Notes: generated by a model from the sequence alone, not told the origin. Positions 43,627 through 53,027 are shown, numbered from the stretch's first letter. The stretch is DNA of 64,000 bases from Saprospiraceae bacterium (GCA_028282725.1 JANQHF010000107.1:62001-126000), one strand, 5' to 3'. Translations and numbers: made by a program.

Positions 43627-44520
43627 CTACACGGAGAATAATAGAACAAGTGCCTTTGAAACCTGATTCTCTTTGATCAGCTTTTGAGCTTCCTGGTGCA
43701 AGGATTGAACATTTCCCTGGAGAATCAAAGATCCAAAATCGTCAGAGTTCCTGACAGCCCGGATTTCGTCAATTGATGGCAACTTCTGATTTCCTCCCAA
43801 CTTCCCCAGGTCATTTCCCGTTAAAACCGTACTGTTTCTGACATGTTCCGGAAGGACATCAACTCCTATTCCTTCCGGAAGTGAAGGCTTGTCAATTTCA
43901 AAAATTGCATCTCCGCTCGCCCGGGAGTAATACATACCGCCCATTCGGCCAACAAGATCTAACCGGGGAGTCACTACATTGCCATTCTCATCCAAAATCG
44001 CCTTATTGATATGGAATGTAACTACCCGGGCGATCACCAAGTTTCCAGCTCCTCCTTCCGTCCCCAACTCGATTACATCATCGACGAGGCATTCGAATGC
44101 AACAGGGCTCTCCGCTACCCTGGGAGGCCGGATCAATTCTGATGGTATCTCGGTGAGTCCGGACTTGGTGAATTCATTCACTCCTTTCTTATATTCAGTA
44201 CTCGACAGGGAAACCTGTTGGACCATCTGATAAGTGACGATATTGATGGCTACCTCCGGAATTTCTTTGATGTTGAGATAAGTGTGTTTGTCTGAACTGT
44301 CCCTGCCGCGTTTTGCAGGAGAAAAGATCATAATCGGTGGGTTAGCGCTGAATACATTAAAAAAGCTAAAAGGACTGAGGTTTACATTTCCGTCCTGATC
44401 AACTGTACTGGCAAGAGCAATAGGACGGGGTGCCACCGAAGACAAAAGATAGAGATGCATTTGGCGCGTTGTTAACTCTTTTGGGTCAAGAGTCAGAAAA
44501 TCAGATTGGTTCATGTTCAT
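43627..44520 (-). CDS. Flavin reductase-like (FMN-binding split-barrel) protein
   Basis: 297 residues. The FMN-binding split barrel is evident in YLLSSVAPRPIALAST, NVNLSPFSFFNVFSANPPI, SSDKHTYLNIKEIPE and FTKSGLTEIPSELI. The C-terminal ~80 residues are helical and not assigned. The protein overlaps the stop of fumarylacetoacetase by 4 bp, so it is part of the homogentisate operon. It may supply reduced flavin or accept it, but no partner monooxygenase is visible; the homogentisate dioxygenase uses iron, so the connection is open. Confidence 0.87.
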   Translation of the reverse strand: MNMNQSDFLTLDPKELTTRQMHLYLLSSVAPRPIALASTVDQDGNVNLSPFSFFNVFSANPPIMIFSPAKRGRDSSDKHTYLNIKEIPEVAINIVTYQMVQQVSLSSTEYKKGVNEFTKSGLTEIPSELIRPPRVAESPVAFECLVDDVIELGTEGGAGNLVIARVVTFHINKAILDENGNVVTPRLDLVGRMGGMYYSRASGDAIFEIDKPSLPEGIGVDVLPEHVRNSTVLTGNDLGKLGGNQKLPSIDEIRAVRNSDDFGSLILQGNVQSLHQEAQKLIKENQVSKALVLLFSV

Positions 44521-45749
44521 TCAGTTGCTGGTAATATTTGTGTCCGTACTGCTCCGAATCCTACTCGTTTTCCTTCGCGTTCAGCATGACCATACATCGT
44601 AATGGTGTCGTAATCTTCGAGAAATTTTCGTTCTTGACCATCTTTCAAATGAACGGTTTTTTTGCCACCCCAGGAGAGCTCCAGCATCGAACCGTAAGAT
44701 CCCTTTTCCGTTCCACTGATCGTGCCCGAGGCCATCATGTCTCCGATGTTGACATTGCATCCATTGACGGTATGATGCGCCAGTTGCTGCACTGTGTTCC
44801 AATACATGTATTTATAATTGGAATGGCTGATGATGGTTTCTCTCGATCCCCGGGGGGTCAGTCCGACCTGTAATGAGATGTCATAGTGATGATTACCCGA
44901 ATATTGGAGGTAGGGGAGCACTTCAGGGTCCTGTTTGGGTCCTTCCACCTTTGCGAATGCCAATGCCTCCATTGTAACAATCCATGGCGAAACAGAACTT
45001 GCAAAACTCTTACCTAAGAAAGGGCCAAGTGGCACGTATTCCCATTTCTGGATATCCCTGGCAGACCAGTCATTAAACAGTACCATTCCAAAGATATGAT
45101 CTTCAGCTTCGCTTGTGGAAATAGAAGTTCCGAGTTCAGATTTCTTTCCAATGATAAAGGCCATCTCCAACTCAAAATCAAGGCGTCTGCTGGGTCCGTA
45201 GACAGGGGCTCCATCGCCAGGCTTGATTTGTCCCTTGGGACGATGCAGGTTGATCCCCGAAGGTATTATGGATGACGCCCTGCCATGATAGCCTACGGGA
45301 AGGTACTTCCAGTTGGGCAACAGGGCATTGTCCGGATCGCGAAACATCGCACCTACGTTGTAGGCATGATTTTCACTGCTATAAAAATCCGTATAATCCT
45401 TGATCTCTACAGGTAAATGCATGGTCACTTCTCCGGGAGAAATGAAAAGTCGTGGATAGTCCTTCAGTATTGAAGATTCGTCGTTTATGGTCTCCTGGAT
45501 CTTTGTTCGGACAGAATTTGTTATGGGTTTCCCAAGACTGATGAAAGGATTTAACACGGTTGATTTGAAGATGTCCGGATCAATTGAAAGGTGATCAAAC
45601 AGACCCAGGCTGGCCGTCTTTTCCAGATCTAGAATGTGGTCTCCTATCCTCGTGCCTATCCTTTTTCGTCCGTCAGGGCCTGAAAATATCCCGAAGGGTA
45701 TGTTATGAATACTAAAATCGGAATGATCGGGGATGTCAATCCATACCAT
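44517..45749 (-). CDS. fahA: Fumarylacetoacetase
   Basis: 410 residues, the usual length. Start IPDHSDFSIHNIPFGIFSG; active-site region FYSSENHAYNVGAMFRD with the catalytic His, PVGYHGRASSIIPSG, DFELEMAFIIGK with the metal-binding Glu, FNDWSARDIQKWEYVPLGP and GDMMASGTISGTEKGSYGSM. The enzyme splits fumarylacetoacetate into fumarate and acetoacetate, the last step of tyrosine degradation. It follows hmgA by 46 bp and leads the flavin reductase gene by overlap. Confidence 0.97.
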   Translation of the reverse strand: MVWIDIPDHSDFSIHNIPFGIFSGPDGRKRIGTRIGDHILDLEKTASLGLFDHLSIDPDIFKSTVLNPFISLGKPITNSVRTKIQETINDESSILKDYPRLFISPGEVTMHLPVEIKDYTDFYSSENHAYNVGAMFRDPDNALLPNWKYLPVGYHGRASSIIPSGINLHRPKGQIKPGDGAPVYGPSRRLDFELEMAFIIGKKSELGTSISTSEAEDHIFGMVLFNDWSARDIQKWEYVPLGPFLGKSFASSVSPWIVTMEALAFAKVEGPKQDPEVLPYLQYSGNHHYDISLQVGLTPRGSRETIISHSNYKYMYWNTVQQLAHHTVNGCNVNIGDMMASGTISGTEKGSYGSMLELSWGGKKTVHLKDGQERKFLEDYDTITMYGHAEREGKRVGFGAVRTQILPATE

Positions 45750-45795
45750 GAATACGCTTTTTTAACCTTCAAAAATTAGAAATATGACTGAGCAA

Positions 45796-46980
45796 TTATT
45801 CTTCATTGACTGTTGCCCGTACAGGATCTAACCATGACTGGTAATATTTACCATCGTCAATCGCCATGGCTTCTTCTGTTAATTGTAATGGCTTGAATGT
45901 GTCAATCATTACGGCCAATTCATCGGTTCCCTTTTTTCCAATACTTCTTTCATAGGCACCAGGATGAGGACCGTGGGGGATGCCTCCCGGATGTAAGGTC
46001 ATGTATCCTGGCCCAATATCATTGCGGCTCATGAAATCCCCATCTACATAATAGATCACTTCATCGCTGTCGATATTTGAGTGATTGTAGGGAGCAGGAA
46101 TGGCATCGGGATGATAGTCATACAACCTGGGACAAAAAGAACAAATCACAAAGGCCGATGTCTCGAAAGTCTGATGTACCGGTGGTGGTTGGTGTACACG
46201 ACCAGTAATGGGTTCGAAATTATGGATGGAAAATCCATAAGGATAGTTGTATCCATCCCAGCCGACAACATCGAATGGGTGGGTATTATAGACCAGTTCG
46301 TGCAAGGTGTCCTGCTTCTTGATCTTCAGAATAAATTCTCCTTTCTCATCGTAGGTTTCGAGTTGATCGGGAAGGATATAATCCCTTTCACAGAAGGGTG
46401 AATGCTCCAGCATTTGACCAAACCAATTCCTGTATCTCTTTGGTGTGTAGATGGGATGAAAACTTTCCGCATAGAGAATTTTGTTGTCCTCATTATCAAA
46501 TTCAATCTGATAGATCATCCCTCTTGGTAAGATCAGGTAATCCCCAAATTCGAATGGAATATTGCCCAGAAGAGTCCGCAATGTTCCGGAGCCTCTCTGG
46601 ATGAATAGCATCTCATCAGCATCGGCATTTTTGTAAAAATATTCCCGTAAAGAATATTGGGGAGCCGCAACTCCAATGTAAACATCCTTGTTGACCATCA
46701 GTGGAATACGACTTTCCAAAAAATCACTTTTGGCGGGAACATCATAGGAGATTAACTTCCGTGAAGTCATATTTCTGTCAACAGCAATCCTTGGAGAAAC
46801 GTCTTTGGGATCGCGAATTTCACGCACCATGGTGGGACGTTGAATATGATACAACAAGGAAGACATTCCATCAAAACCAATTGTGCCGAACAACTGCTCG
46901 TGATATAGGGCACCATCTGGTTTCCTGAATTGCGTATGTCGTTTCTGTGGAATTTTTCCAAGCCGGTGATAGATAGGCAT
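45796..46980 (-). CDS. hmgA: Homogentisate 1,2-dioxygenase
   Basis: 394 residues, somewhat shorter than the ~440 of most homologues. Cupin-type iron site: the TLHPGGIPHGPHPGAYE segment carries the conserved His ligands and Glu. Additional family markers are FIQRGSGTLRTLLGNI, YLILPRGMIYQIEF, VVGWDGYNYPY and HQTFETSAFVICSF. It opens the aromatic ring of homogentisate to maleylacetoacetate. First gene of a minus-strand operon followed by fahA, flavin reductase and VOC. hppD, maleylacetoacetate isomerase and tyrosine aminotransferase are not in the window. Confidence 0.96.
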   Translation of the reverse strand: MPIYHRLGKIPQKRHTQFRKPDGALYHEQLFGTIGFDGMSSLLYHIQRPTMVREIRDPKDVSPRIAVDRNMTSRKLISYDVPAKSDFLESRIPLMVNKDVYIGVAAPQYSLREYFYKNADADEMLFIQRGSGTLRTLLGNIPFEFGDYLILPRGMIYQIEFDNEDNKILYAESFHPIYTPKRYRNWFGQMLEHSPFCERDYILPDQLETYDEKGEFILKIKKQDTLHELVYNTHPFDVVGWDGYNYPYGFSIHNFEPITGRVHQPPPVHQTFETSAFVICSFCPRLYDYHPDAIPAPYNHSNIDSDEVIYYVDGDFMSRNDIGPGYMTLHPGGIPHGPHPGAYERSIGKKGTDELAVMIDTFKPLQLTEEAMAIDDGKYYQSWLDPVRATVNEE

Positions 46981-47075
46981 TCGAAAATAGTTTTATTAAC
47001 AATTGTTGCTAATGCAAATATATGGAAGCTTAATGCTTTATTCCTACCGATAAGCTGTTTCCCTTTGCGGAAAGA

Positions 47076-47822
47076 CTAGAAATTAAAATCAAAGATGACT
47101 CTCCATTCCGATCCTGTTTTCTCCCAGATCAGCATGTATTGATCCAAACCGCTGCTTCTATACCTCCCAATTTCAAATGCCCGGTCTTTGCTTAACATCA
47201 GGATCTTACCCGGTATCAACTCGATAGACCATTGCTCCCGATTCATATAACCATAGCGATCGATAATTGTTTTGCCCCGGCTCAATTGACCATTATTGTA
47301 ATAGAGGGCAGTAGAGGAATAAACATTCTCAACCAATTCTTTTGGTTGATGTTTATTAGACCAATCCACCCATTCAGCTCTCTTCTTATCAATGAGTGGG
47401 TCATGGACGAGGTTGACACCATCTGCTTTCCATATGAATTCGCACTCTTTCCGCAATCGGTCATCATCATTTCTCCATCCGGTAAGCGAGACATATTGCA
47501 TTTTGCCGTCCTGGTCTTCCAGGATTCCAATTTCCATGACGTGTCCATCATCACCTTTCTCCCTTCCCACGTATTCATAATTATCAAATCGATCTACGCT
47601 TGATTTAAGGTCAATCAACGAAGTGTAGATATCCGTTCTTCCATAGAAAAATCCATTGCCATAGTCTACACCGGCATTGGGATGATAAAAGTCGAGGATA
47701 TTGATATCCAGCCTTTGGCTGTTGTATTGGTCAACCCAGGAGACCTGTTGGTTGATTTGTGATAAAATTGATAGCGGTGCCAGTATACCGATCAGACCTG
47801 TAACATAGTTCACCAAAGTCAT
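47076..47822 (-). CDS. Secreted protein with two NTF2-like (SnoaL/DUF4440) domains
   Basis: 248 residues. Signal peptide-like N-terminus (VNYVTGLIGILAPLSILSQ). Two domains follow with the NTF2-like pattern of a helical cap, a small acid- or base-binding pocket and a twisted sheet: WVDQYNSQRLDINILDFY with YGNGFFYGRTDIYTSLID, and, in the second half, WSNKHQPKELVENVY and IDRYGYMNREQ, ending in LDQYMLIWEKTGSEWRVIFDF. A single-domain family may have been duplicated. The function is not predictable. It stands alone 95 bp downstream of hmgA's start. Confidence 0.72.
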   Translation of the reverse strand: MTLVNYVTGLIGILAPLSILSQINQQVSWVDQYNSQRLDINILDFYHPNAGVDYGNGFFYGRTDIYTSLIDLKSSVDRFDNYEYVGREKGDDGHVMEIGILEDQDGKMQYVSLTGWRNDDDRLRKECEFIWKADGVNLVHDPLIDKKRAEWVDWSNKHQPKELVENVYSSTALYYNNGQLSRGKTIIDRYGYMNREQWSIELIPGKILMLSKDRAFEIGRYRSSGLDQYMLIWEKTGSEWRVIFDFNF

Positions 47823-47964
47823 ACTCCTAAGTTATTGAATTTGTGGGTTATCTTCTGAAGAATTTAGGGAATTGAAGTCAATGAGATCAACGAATTGCCA
47901 ATAATCTGAGACCACGGATTTCCAGAGTAATGATTCTTGATATACATTCGACAAAAATTTTTAA

Positions 47965-49146
47965 ATGTCATTGGAAAATTTCAGATCTGAAGTTGTCGAA
48001 TTTCTTCAGAACAATTGCCCCGAATCCATGCGTCAACCCGTGCGTGAAGAAAGCGACACTTTCTGGGGAGGCAGAAATGCAACTTTCAAGAATGCCGATC
48101 AGGAAAAGTGGTTTCACGTCATGGCCGAAAGGGGTTGGACCACACCTGGTTGGCCGAAGGAATATGGAGGTGGTGGATTGAGCAAAGATGAAGCTTCAAT
48201 CCTTCACCAGGAAATGAGAAGACTCAATTGCCGGCCACCATTGTTCAGCTTTGGCATTTGGATGTTAGGGCCCGCGCTCCTTCGATTTGGGAGTGAAGAA
48301 CAACGCCTTAAGTATCTGCCGGATATCGTCAATGGTCGGACCTGGTGGTGCCAGGGTTATTCAGAGCCAGGTTCGGGTTCAGACCTCGCCAGTCTGCAGA
48401 CATCTGCCGTCTCTGATGGTGACCATTACATTGTGAACGGTCAGAAGGTTTGGACATCCTATGCTGATAAGGCAGATATGATCTTCGCTCTGGTACGTAC
48501 GGACAATACCCAAAAGAAACAAATCGGGATTACCTTCCTGCTCATTGATATGGAGTGGGAGGGTATTTCTACGAGACCGATCAAACTCATCAGTGGAAAG
48601 TCGCCTTTTTGTGAAACCTTCTTTGACAATGTACGCGTGCCCAAAACCAATGTAGTAGGAGAGGAGCATGGCGGCTGGTCAGTAGCAAAATACCTACTGA
48701 CCCATGAGCGCTCTAACATCAGCACGGCGGTGGATTCCGATGTAATGACTCCTTTATCTTTCTATGCCAAAAAATCTCTGGGTATTGGCAATGATGGCAT
48801 TTTAAAAGACCCGGCCATCCGCGCCAAGGTTGCGGAATGGGAAATCGATGGTGCAGCCTTCAAATTTACCCTGGATCGCATCAACCAGGAGATGAAGGCC
48901 GGACATTCCGCAGGAGCGAAATCCTCATTCATGAAGTATTATGCAAGTGAATTGAATAAGAGAAAATATGAGCTCAGGTTGGAATGCCAGGGGAAGCGCG
49001 CATTGGCATGGGAAGGAGAAGATTATGATGAAGGTAAGATTGCACGTCAGTTCTGCCGGTCAAAAGGTAATTCGATCGAAGGAGGAACCAGTGAGATACA
49101 ACTAAACATAGTGGCCAAACATATTCTTGGATTGCCCGGTAAATAA
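47965..49146 (+). CDS. Acyl-CoA dehydrogenase, catalytic-type subunit
   Basis: 393 residues. FAD-binding and substrate motifs: GWPKEYGGGGLSKDEAS, GYSEPGSGSDLASLQT, FFDNVRVPKTNVVG and SIEGGTSEIQLNI, which carries the Glu at the position of the usual catalytic base. The closest analogues are the alpha subunits of two-gene acyl-CoA dehydrogenases (FadE28/29- and FadE26/27-like) of steroid and bulky-acyl catabolism. The start at 47965 has the ATG directly after an AT-rich leader. It is followed 6 bp later by a second, catalytically atypical subunit. Confidence 0.93.
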   Translation: MSLENFRSEVVEFLQNNCPESMRQPVREESDTFWGGRNATFKNADQEKWFHVMAERGWTTPGWPKEYGGGGLSKDEASILHQEMRRLNCRPPLFSFGIWMLGPALLRFGSEEQRLKYLPDIVNGRTWWCQGYSEPGSGSDLASLQTSAVSDGDHYIVNGQKVWTSYADKADMIFALVRTDNTQKKQIGITFLLIDMEWEGISTRPIKLISGKSPFCETFFDNVRVPKTNVVGEEHGGWSVAKYLLTHERSNISTAVDSDVMTPLSFYAKKSLGIGNDGILKDPAIRAKVAEWEIDGAAFKFTLDRINQEMKAGHSAGAKSSFMKYYASELNKRKYELRLECQGKRALAWEGEDYDEGKIARQFCRSKGNSIEGGTSEIQLNIVAKHILGLPGK

Positions 49147-49152
49147 GAGATT

Positions 49153-50265
49153 ATGGCATATGTAATAACAGAAGAACAACAACTTTTACAAGAGTCCGCT
49201 GCGGATGTATTGAAAAAGGCACCTGTTGCCACGGTTCGCCAGTTGAGGGACTCCCGGGACGACAAAGGTTTTTCTCACCCTTTGTGGGATGATATTGTTC
49301 AAATGGGTTGGCCCGGGATAGCTGCATCTGAAGAATTGGGGGGGCTTGATTTTGGTTTTAGAAGCCTGGGTTTGGTCATGGAAGAAAAAGGACGATCTCT
49401 TTCGGCATCTCCCTTGTTGAGCGTTTGCCTGTCATCCCGGATTCTTCAGAAATTTGGCACAGATCAGCAAAAGGAAATAGTTCAAAAAATAAATGCGGAA
49501 GGTACTGTAGTCGCCTGTGCGGTACAGGAGGGTGATTTTTACCAACCCCTGGATGTCCGGTGTGCTGCTATTCCAGAAAAAGAAGGCTATGTGATCAGTG
49601 GACAGAAGGATTTTGTAGCGGATGCTCATGTAGCGGATTATCTGCTCGTAAGTGCGCATTCTGATGAGGGATTGATGACGGTGATACTCAATAAAGAGCA
49701 GGCTGGTGTTTCCGTAGAAAAAGAATTCATGATGGACAGCAGGTACTATAGCAAGGTTGCCCTGGACAATGTACGCATTGAGAAAGACGACGTGGTCGGA
49801 TCCGTTGGAAAGGGCAAAGAAGTATTGAATGATCTCACCAATGTGGGTAATGCCTTGCTTTCTGCAGAATTATTGGGCCTGGCAATGGAGACATTTGAAC
49901 GAACGAATGAATACCTGAAAGAACGCAGACAGTTTGATCGTCCGATAGGATCATTCCAGGCCCTGCAGCATCGGGCAGCAGATCTATTCGGAGAACTCGA
50001 AATTGCGAAAAGTATCTCAATCAAAGCCCTGGATGCGCTGGATGAGCAAGATTTCATGACACCTGCACTATGTAGTATGGCCAAGGCAAAATGTGTGCAG
50101 GTGGCACAGAGAGCAACGAACGAAGCCATCCAGATGTTTGGCGGGATTGGAATGACCGATGACGAAGAAATTGGCTTTTTCCTGAAGCGCGCCCGGGTCG
50201 CAGCACAGCAATTCGGAGGATATAGCTATCACCTGGATCGATTTGCCCGCATGAGTGGGTATTGA
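49153..50265 (+). CDS. Acyl-CoA dehydrogenase partner subunit lacking the usual catalytic Glu
   Basis: 370 residues, clearly of the family (WPGIAASEELGGLDFGF, ERRQFDRPIGSFQALQH, GGIGMTDDEEIGFFLKRAR), but where the canonical YEGTSEI carries the base, this protein has QQFGGYSYH. In two-subunit acyl-CoA dehydrogenases one subunit supplies the base and the other completes the flavin and CoA sites; the 6-bp spacing and sequence pattern fit an alpha2beta2 enzyme. No thioesterase, thiolase or CoA ligase of the pathway is in the window, so the acyl substrate is not indicated. Confidence 0.92.
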   Translation: MAYVITEEQQLLQESAADVLKKAPVATVRQLRDSRDDKGFSHPLWDDIVQMGWPGIAASEELGGLDFGFRSLGLVMEEKGRSLSASPLLSVCLSSRILQKFGTDQQKEIVQKINAEGTVVACAVQEGDFYQPLDVRCAAIPEKEGYVISGQKDFVADAHVADYLLVSAHSDEGLMTVILNKEQAGVSVEKEFMMDSRYYSKVALDNVRIEKDDVVGSVGKGKEVLNDLTNVGNALLSAELLGLAMETFERTNEYLKERRQFDRPIGSFQALQHRAADLFGELEIAKSISIKALDALDEQDFMTPALCSMAKAKCVQVAQRATNEAIQMFGGIGMTDDEEIGFFLKRARVAAQQFGGYSYHLDRFARMSGY

Positions 50266-50391
50266 TTAATTATGAATGTTGAATGATTGAATCTGTGCTC
50301 ATCTGTGGTGAATCTTCAGTTTTGAGTTTTGTCCCGATGATCATGCACAGTATGATATACGGGATGCCGCACAAGTCGAATGGCTTACACT

Positions 50392-50733
50392 CTATAATTC
50401 TTCCAGACGATCGCTCAATGCTTTGAGCCGATGCAGTGTTACTTTCAGCCTTTCCTTTACCTCTTCTGAGTCTGCACCTGAACTCGTCTTTTTGCTCAAT
50501 TCCTTTTTAGCTCCCTCTATGGTAAATCCCCTGACCTTAAGGAGGGTGTAGATGCGATCGATCCGTTCGATGTCCTTGGAGGTATATCGTCTGACGCCAC
50601 CACGATCCTTCCTGGGGCGGATATTCTTGAATTCACTTTCCCAATACCGGAGCAGGGACTTCGCCACTCCAAATAATTCGCTTACTTCGGAGATGGTGTA
50701 GTATCGTTTTGTTAGCGTTCTGGTATCGATCAT
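50392..50733 (-). CDS. MerR-family transcriptional regulator
   Basis: 113 residues. Winged-helix start RYYTISEVSELFGVAKSLLRYWE, then IRPRKDRGGVRRYTSKDIERIDRIYTLL and a helical dimerisation tail. MerR proteins bind between -35 and -10 of responsive promoters. No cysteines suitable for metal sensing are seen. It lies 3 bp downstream of the deoxynucleoside kinase gene on the same strand. Confidence 0.9.
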   Translation of the reverse strand: MIDTRTLTKRYYTISEVSELFGVAKSLLRYWESEFKNIRPRKDRGGVRRYTSKDIERIDRIYTLLKVRGFTIEGAKKELSKKTSSGADSEEVKERLKVTLHRLKALSDRLEEL

Positions 50734-50736
50734 AGC

Positions 50737-51360
50737 TTAAAACAGTCCATGCAATATGGAGTCAATTTGCTCCAGAATTTTGGCAAAATCTTCAGGGTTA
50801 TCCTTCAAATCCATATTGTCAATATCAATAACCAATTTTTGTCCTTCATAGTTCTTGATCCAGTTTTCGTACCGGTCGTTCAGGTTTCTCAGGTAATCCA
50901 GTGACATGTTGCCTTCGTATTCCCTGCCGCGGTCCTGGATATGCGCCACCAATGTTGGAATACTGGCTTTGAGATAGATCAAGAGGTCAGGCGGACCAAT
51001 TTGGCGTAACATAGACTTGAATAATGAGAAGTAGTTATTGAAATCACGCTGCTCCATAAGTCCCATCTCGTACAAATTTGGTGCGAATATGTAAGCATCC
51101 TCATAGATCGTACGATCCTGGATCACAACTTTTTGTCCATTCTTGATATTGTAGATTTGGTTGTACCGGCTATTGAGGAAGTAAATCTGAAGATTGAAGG
51201 ACCAGCGCTTCATATTGTGATAGAAATCGTCGAGATACGGATTGGCTTCGGCTTCTTCGTACTGCACCTCCCATTTGTAGTGTTTGGACAGCTTCTCGCA
51301 TAAAGTAGTCTTTCCAGCACCGATATTTCCTGTCACCGCAATGTGGCGTAGCTTACTCAA
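50737..51360 (-). CDS. Deoxynucleoside kinase (dNK/dGK/dAK family)
   Basis: 207 residues if the TTG at 51360 is used (LSKLRHIAVTGNIGAGKTTL); an in-frame ATG at 51417 would add 19 unlikely, Cys-rich residues and leave only 19 bp to the divergent gatC. P-loop VTGNIGAGKTT, the dNK DRTIYEDAYIFA motif and the LID region VAHIQDRGREYEGNMS are present. It phosphorylates deoxyribonucleosides in salvage; the exact nucleoside is not predictable. Confidence 0.9.
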   Translation of the reverse strand: MSKLRHIAVTGNIGAGKTTLCEKLSKHYKWEVQYEEAEANPYLDDFYHNMKRWSFNLQIYFLNSRYNQIYNIKNGQKVVIQDRTIYEDAYIFAPNLYEMGLMEQRDFNNYFSLFKSMLRQIGPPDLLIYLKASIPTLVAHIQDRGREYEGNMSLDYLRNLNDRYENWIKNYEGQKLVIDIDNMDLKDNPEDFAKILEQIDSILHGLF

Positions 51361-51436
51361 GTTAGTACATTTACAACCGCAAATGGCTCTATATGTGCCA
51401 TTTGGCGAATTCCTCAATCATTATGTCTAATCAAAG

Positions 51437-51733
51437 ATGACTAAAATAGACGAAAACTTAATTTCAAAGCTTGAAAAGCTGTCGAAGCTCCGGTTGAATG
51501 AACAGGAAAAGAAGCAAATCACAAAAGATTTGAAAGATATTGTTGAGATGTTTGATAAATTACAAGAGGTTGATACATCCGATGTTGAGCCATTGCGACA
51601 TATCGTCAGGCATCGGTCACCGATGCGGAAGGACGAGGTTAAAAATGAATTGAGCAACGAAGAAGTCTTAAAGAATGCACCCGAAGCCAAAGACGGATTT
51701 TTCGCAGTACCTAAATTTCTAAAGCCTAAATAA
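51437..51733 (+). CDS. gatC: Aspartyl/glutamyl-tRNA(Asn/Gln) amidotransferase subunit C
   Basis: 98 residues, standard for GatC: LISKLEKLSKLRLNEQEKK, DIVEMFDKLQEVDTSDVEPL, RKDEVKNELSNEEVLKNAPE and a terminal FFAVPKFLKPK. The subunit wraps around GatA and GatB and stabilises the complex. gatB lies 43 kb away, and gatA is not in view. It starts a tight plus-strand operon with an ABC ATPase (5 bp) and a cobalamin adenosyltransferase (6 bp). Confidence 0.96.
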   Translation: MTKIDENLISKLEKLSKLRLNEQEKKQITKDLKDIVEMFDKLQEVDTSDVEPLRHIVRHRSPMRKDEVKNELSNEEVLKNAPEAKDGFFAVPKFLKPK

Positions 51734-51738
51734 ATTGA

Positions 51739-52470
51739 ATGCAACCAATTATACGGACACATGATTTAGCCAAAACCTTTATAATGGGTACGGAAAAAGT
51801 GCGTGCCTTAAAATCAATAACCATAGACATTCACAAGAATGAATTTGTAGCCTTAATGGGTGCATCCGGATCGGGAAAGTCCACTTTAATGAACTTACTG
51901 GGTTGTCTGGACACACCTACAGGAGGCACTTATATCTTGAATGGTGAAGATGTTTCGGATTTAACAGATAATGAATTGGCCGATATTCGCAACAAGGAAA
52001 TTGGATTTGTCTTCCAGACTTTCAACTTGCTGCCCAGGCTCACAGCACTTGAAAATGTTGCTCTTCCGCTGGTCTATGGCGGGCTGAATAAATCCCGCAG
52101 AGATCAAAAGGCCGAGAATGCCCTGGTCAATGTTGGGCTTGCCGATCGAATGGACCACAAACCCAATGAGTTATCCGGTGGTCAGCGACAACGTGTGGCC
52201 ATAGCGCGTGCCATTGTCAATGATCCTGCCATCATACTTGCCGATGAGCCGACCGGTAACCTGGATACGAAGACGTCCATTGAGATCATGACGATATTTG
52301 AGAAGATTCATAGTCTCGGGAATACGATCATACTCGTTACACACGAACCGGATATTGCCGAACATGCCAGTCGCATCATTAAACTAAGGGATGGCCTTGT
52401 GGAATCCGACATCATAAATGAGAATGTGGTCAGGGCAGATGATCCCAGTCATAAGTATAACTTATCTTAA
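51739..52470 (+). CDS. MacB/LolD-type ABC transporter ATP-binding protein
   Basis: 243 residues. All motifs intact: Walker [11 protein letters not shown]-loop [18 protein letters not shown], signature [14 protein letters not shown], Walker [13 protein letters not shown] and switch VTHEPD. The family drives MacB-, LolCDE- or FtsX-type permeases that move lipoproteins or peptides or transmit mechanical force. No permease is adjacent, so its partner must be encoded elsewhere. Between gatC and pduO homologues by 5-6 bp, an unusual neighbourhood. Confidence 0.95.
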   Translation: MQPIIRTHDLAKTFIMGTEKVRALKSITIDIHKNEFVALMGASGSGKSTLMNLLGCLDTPTGGTYILNGEDVSDLTDNELADIRNKEIGFVFQTFNLLPRLTALENVALPLVYGGLNKSRRDQKAENALVNVGLADRMDHKPNELSGGQRQRVAIARAIVNDPAIILADEPTGNLDTKTSIEIMTIFEKIHSLGNTIILVTHEPDIAEHASRIIKLRDGLVESDIINENVVRADDPSHKYNLS

Positions 52471-52476
52471 AGAGCT

Positions 52477-53016
52477 TTGAAGATATATACCAAACGAGGG
52501 GACAAAGGAAAGACTTCGTTGGCCAGCGGCCGAAGAGTCGTCAAGAGTGATCCGCTCATCGAAGCTTATGGTTCTGTTGATGAGTTGAATAGCTTTATCG
52601 GCGACCTGCTCAATAAGATTGATGACCAAAAAGTTCGTGACACACTTACCTGGATTCAGAATTCATTGTTCAATATTGGTTCTTTGCTGGCACGGGATGG
52701 TGCTGATTTTACGGAATATCCCACACTGACAGATGATCACGTACTGAAGCTGGAATCTACAATCGATCAAATGAATGAAATCCTTCCGCCCATGACAGCA
52801 TTTATTCTGCCTGGTGGATCCGAGACAATATCCAAGGCTCATATCTGCAGGACGATTTGCAGACGTACAGAACGCAGGGTCCAGGAAGTAGCGGAAGAAC
52901 TCGAATCCTCCATCATCTTAAAGTTCCTCAACCGACTGAGTGACTACTTTTTTGTTTTGGCACGATGGCTCCATCAACAGGATGACATCGCTGAAGTGAA
53001 TTGGGGAAAAAACTAA
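52477..53016 (+). CDS. PduO-type cob(I)yrinic acid a,c-diamide adenosyltransferase
   Basis: 179 residues from a TTG at 52477 (MKIYTKRGDKGKTSLA). PduO-type motifs are clear: GDKGKTSLASGRRV, EAYGSVDELNSFIG, LPGGSETISKAHICRTICRRTER and LNRLSDYFFVLAR. It converts cob(I)alamin to adenosylcobalamin, for example for methylmalonyl-CoA mutase. Last gene of the gatC run; converges with a small hypothetical gene. Confidence 0.93.
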   Translation: MKIYTKRGDKGKTSLASGRRVVKSDPLIEAYGSVDELNSFIGDLLNKIDDQKVRDTLTWIQNSLFNIGSLLARDGADFTEYPTLTDDHVLKLESTIDQMNEILPPMTAFILPGGSETISKAHICRTICRRTERRVQEVAEELESSIILKFLNRLSDYFFVLARWLHQQDDIAEVNWGKN

Positions 53017-53027
53017 ACCGGCCTTAT

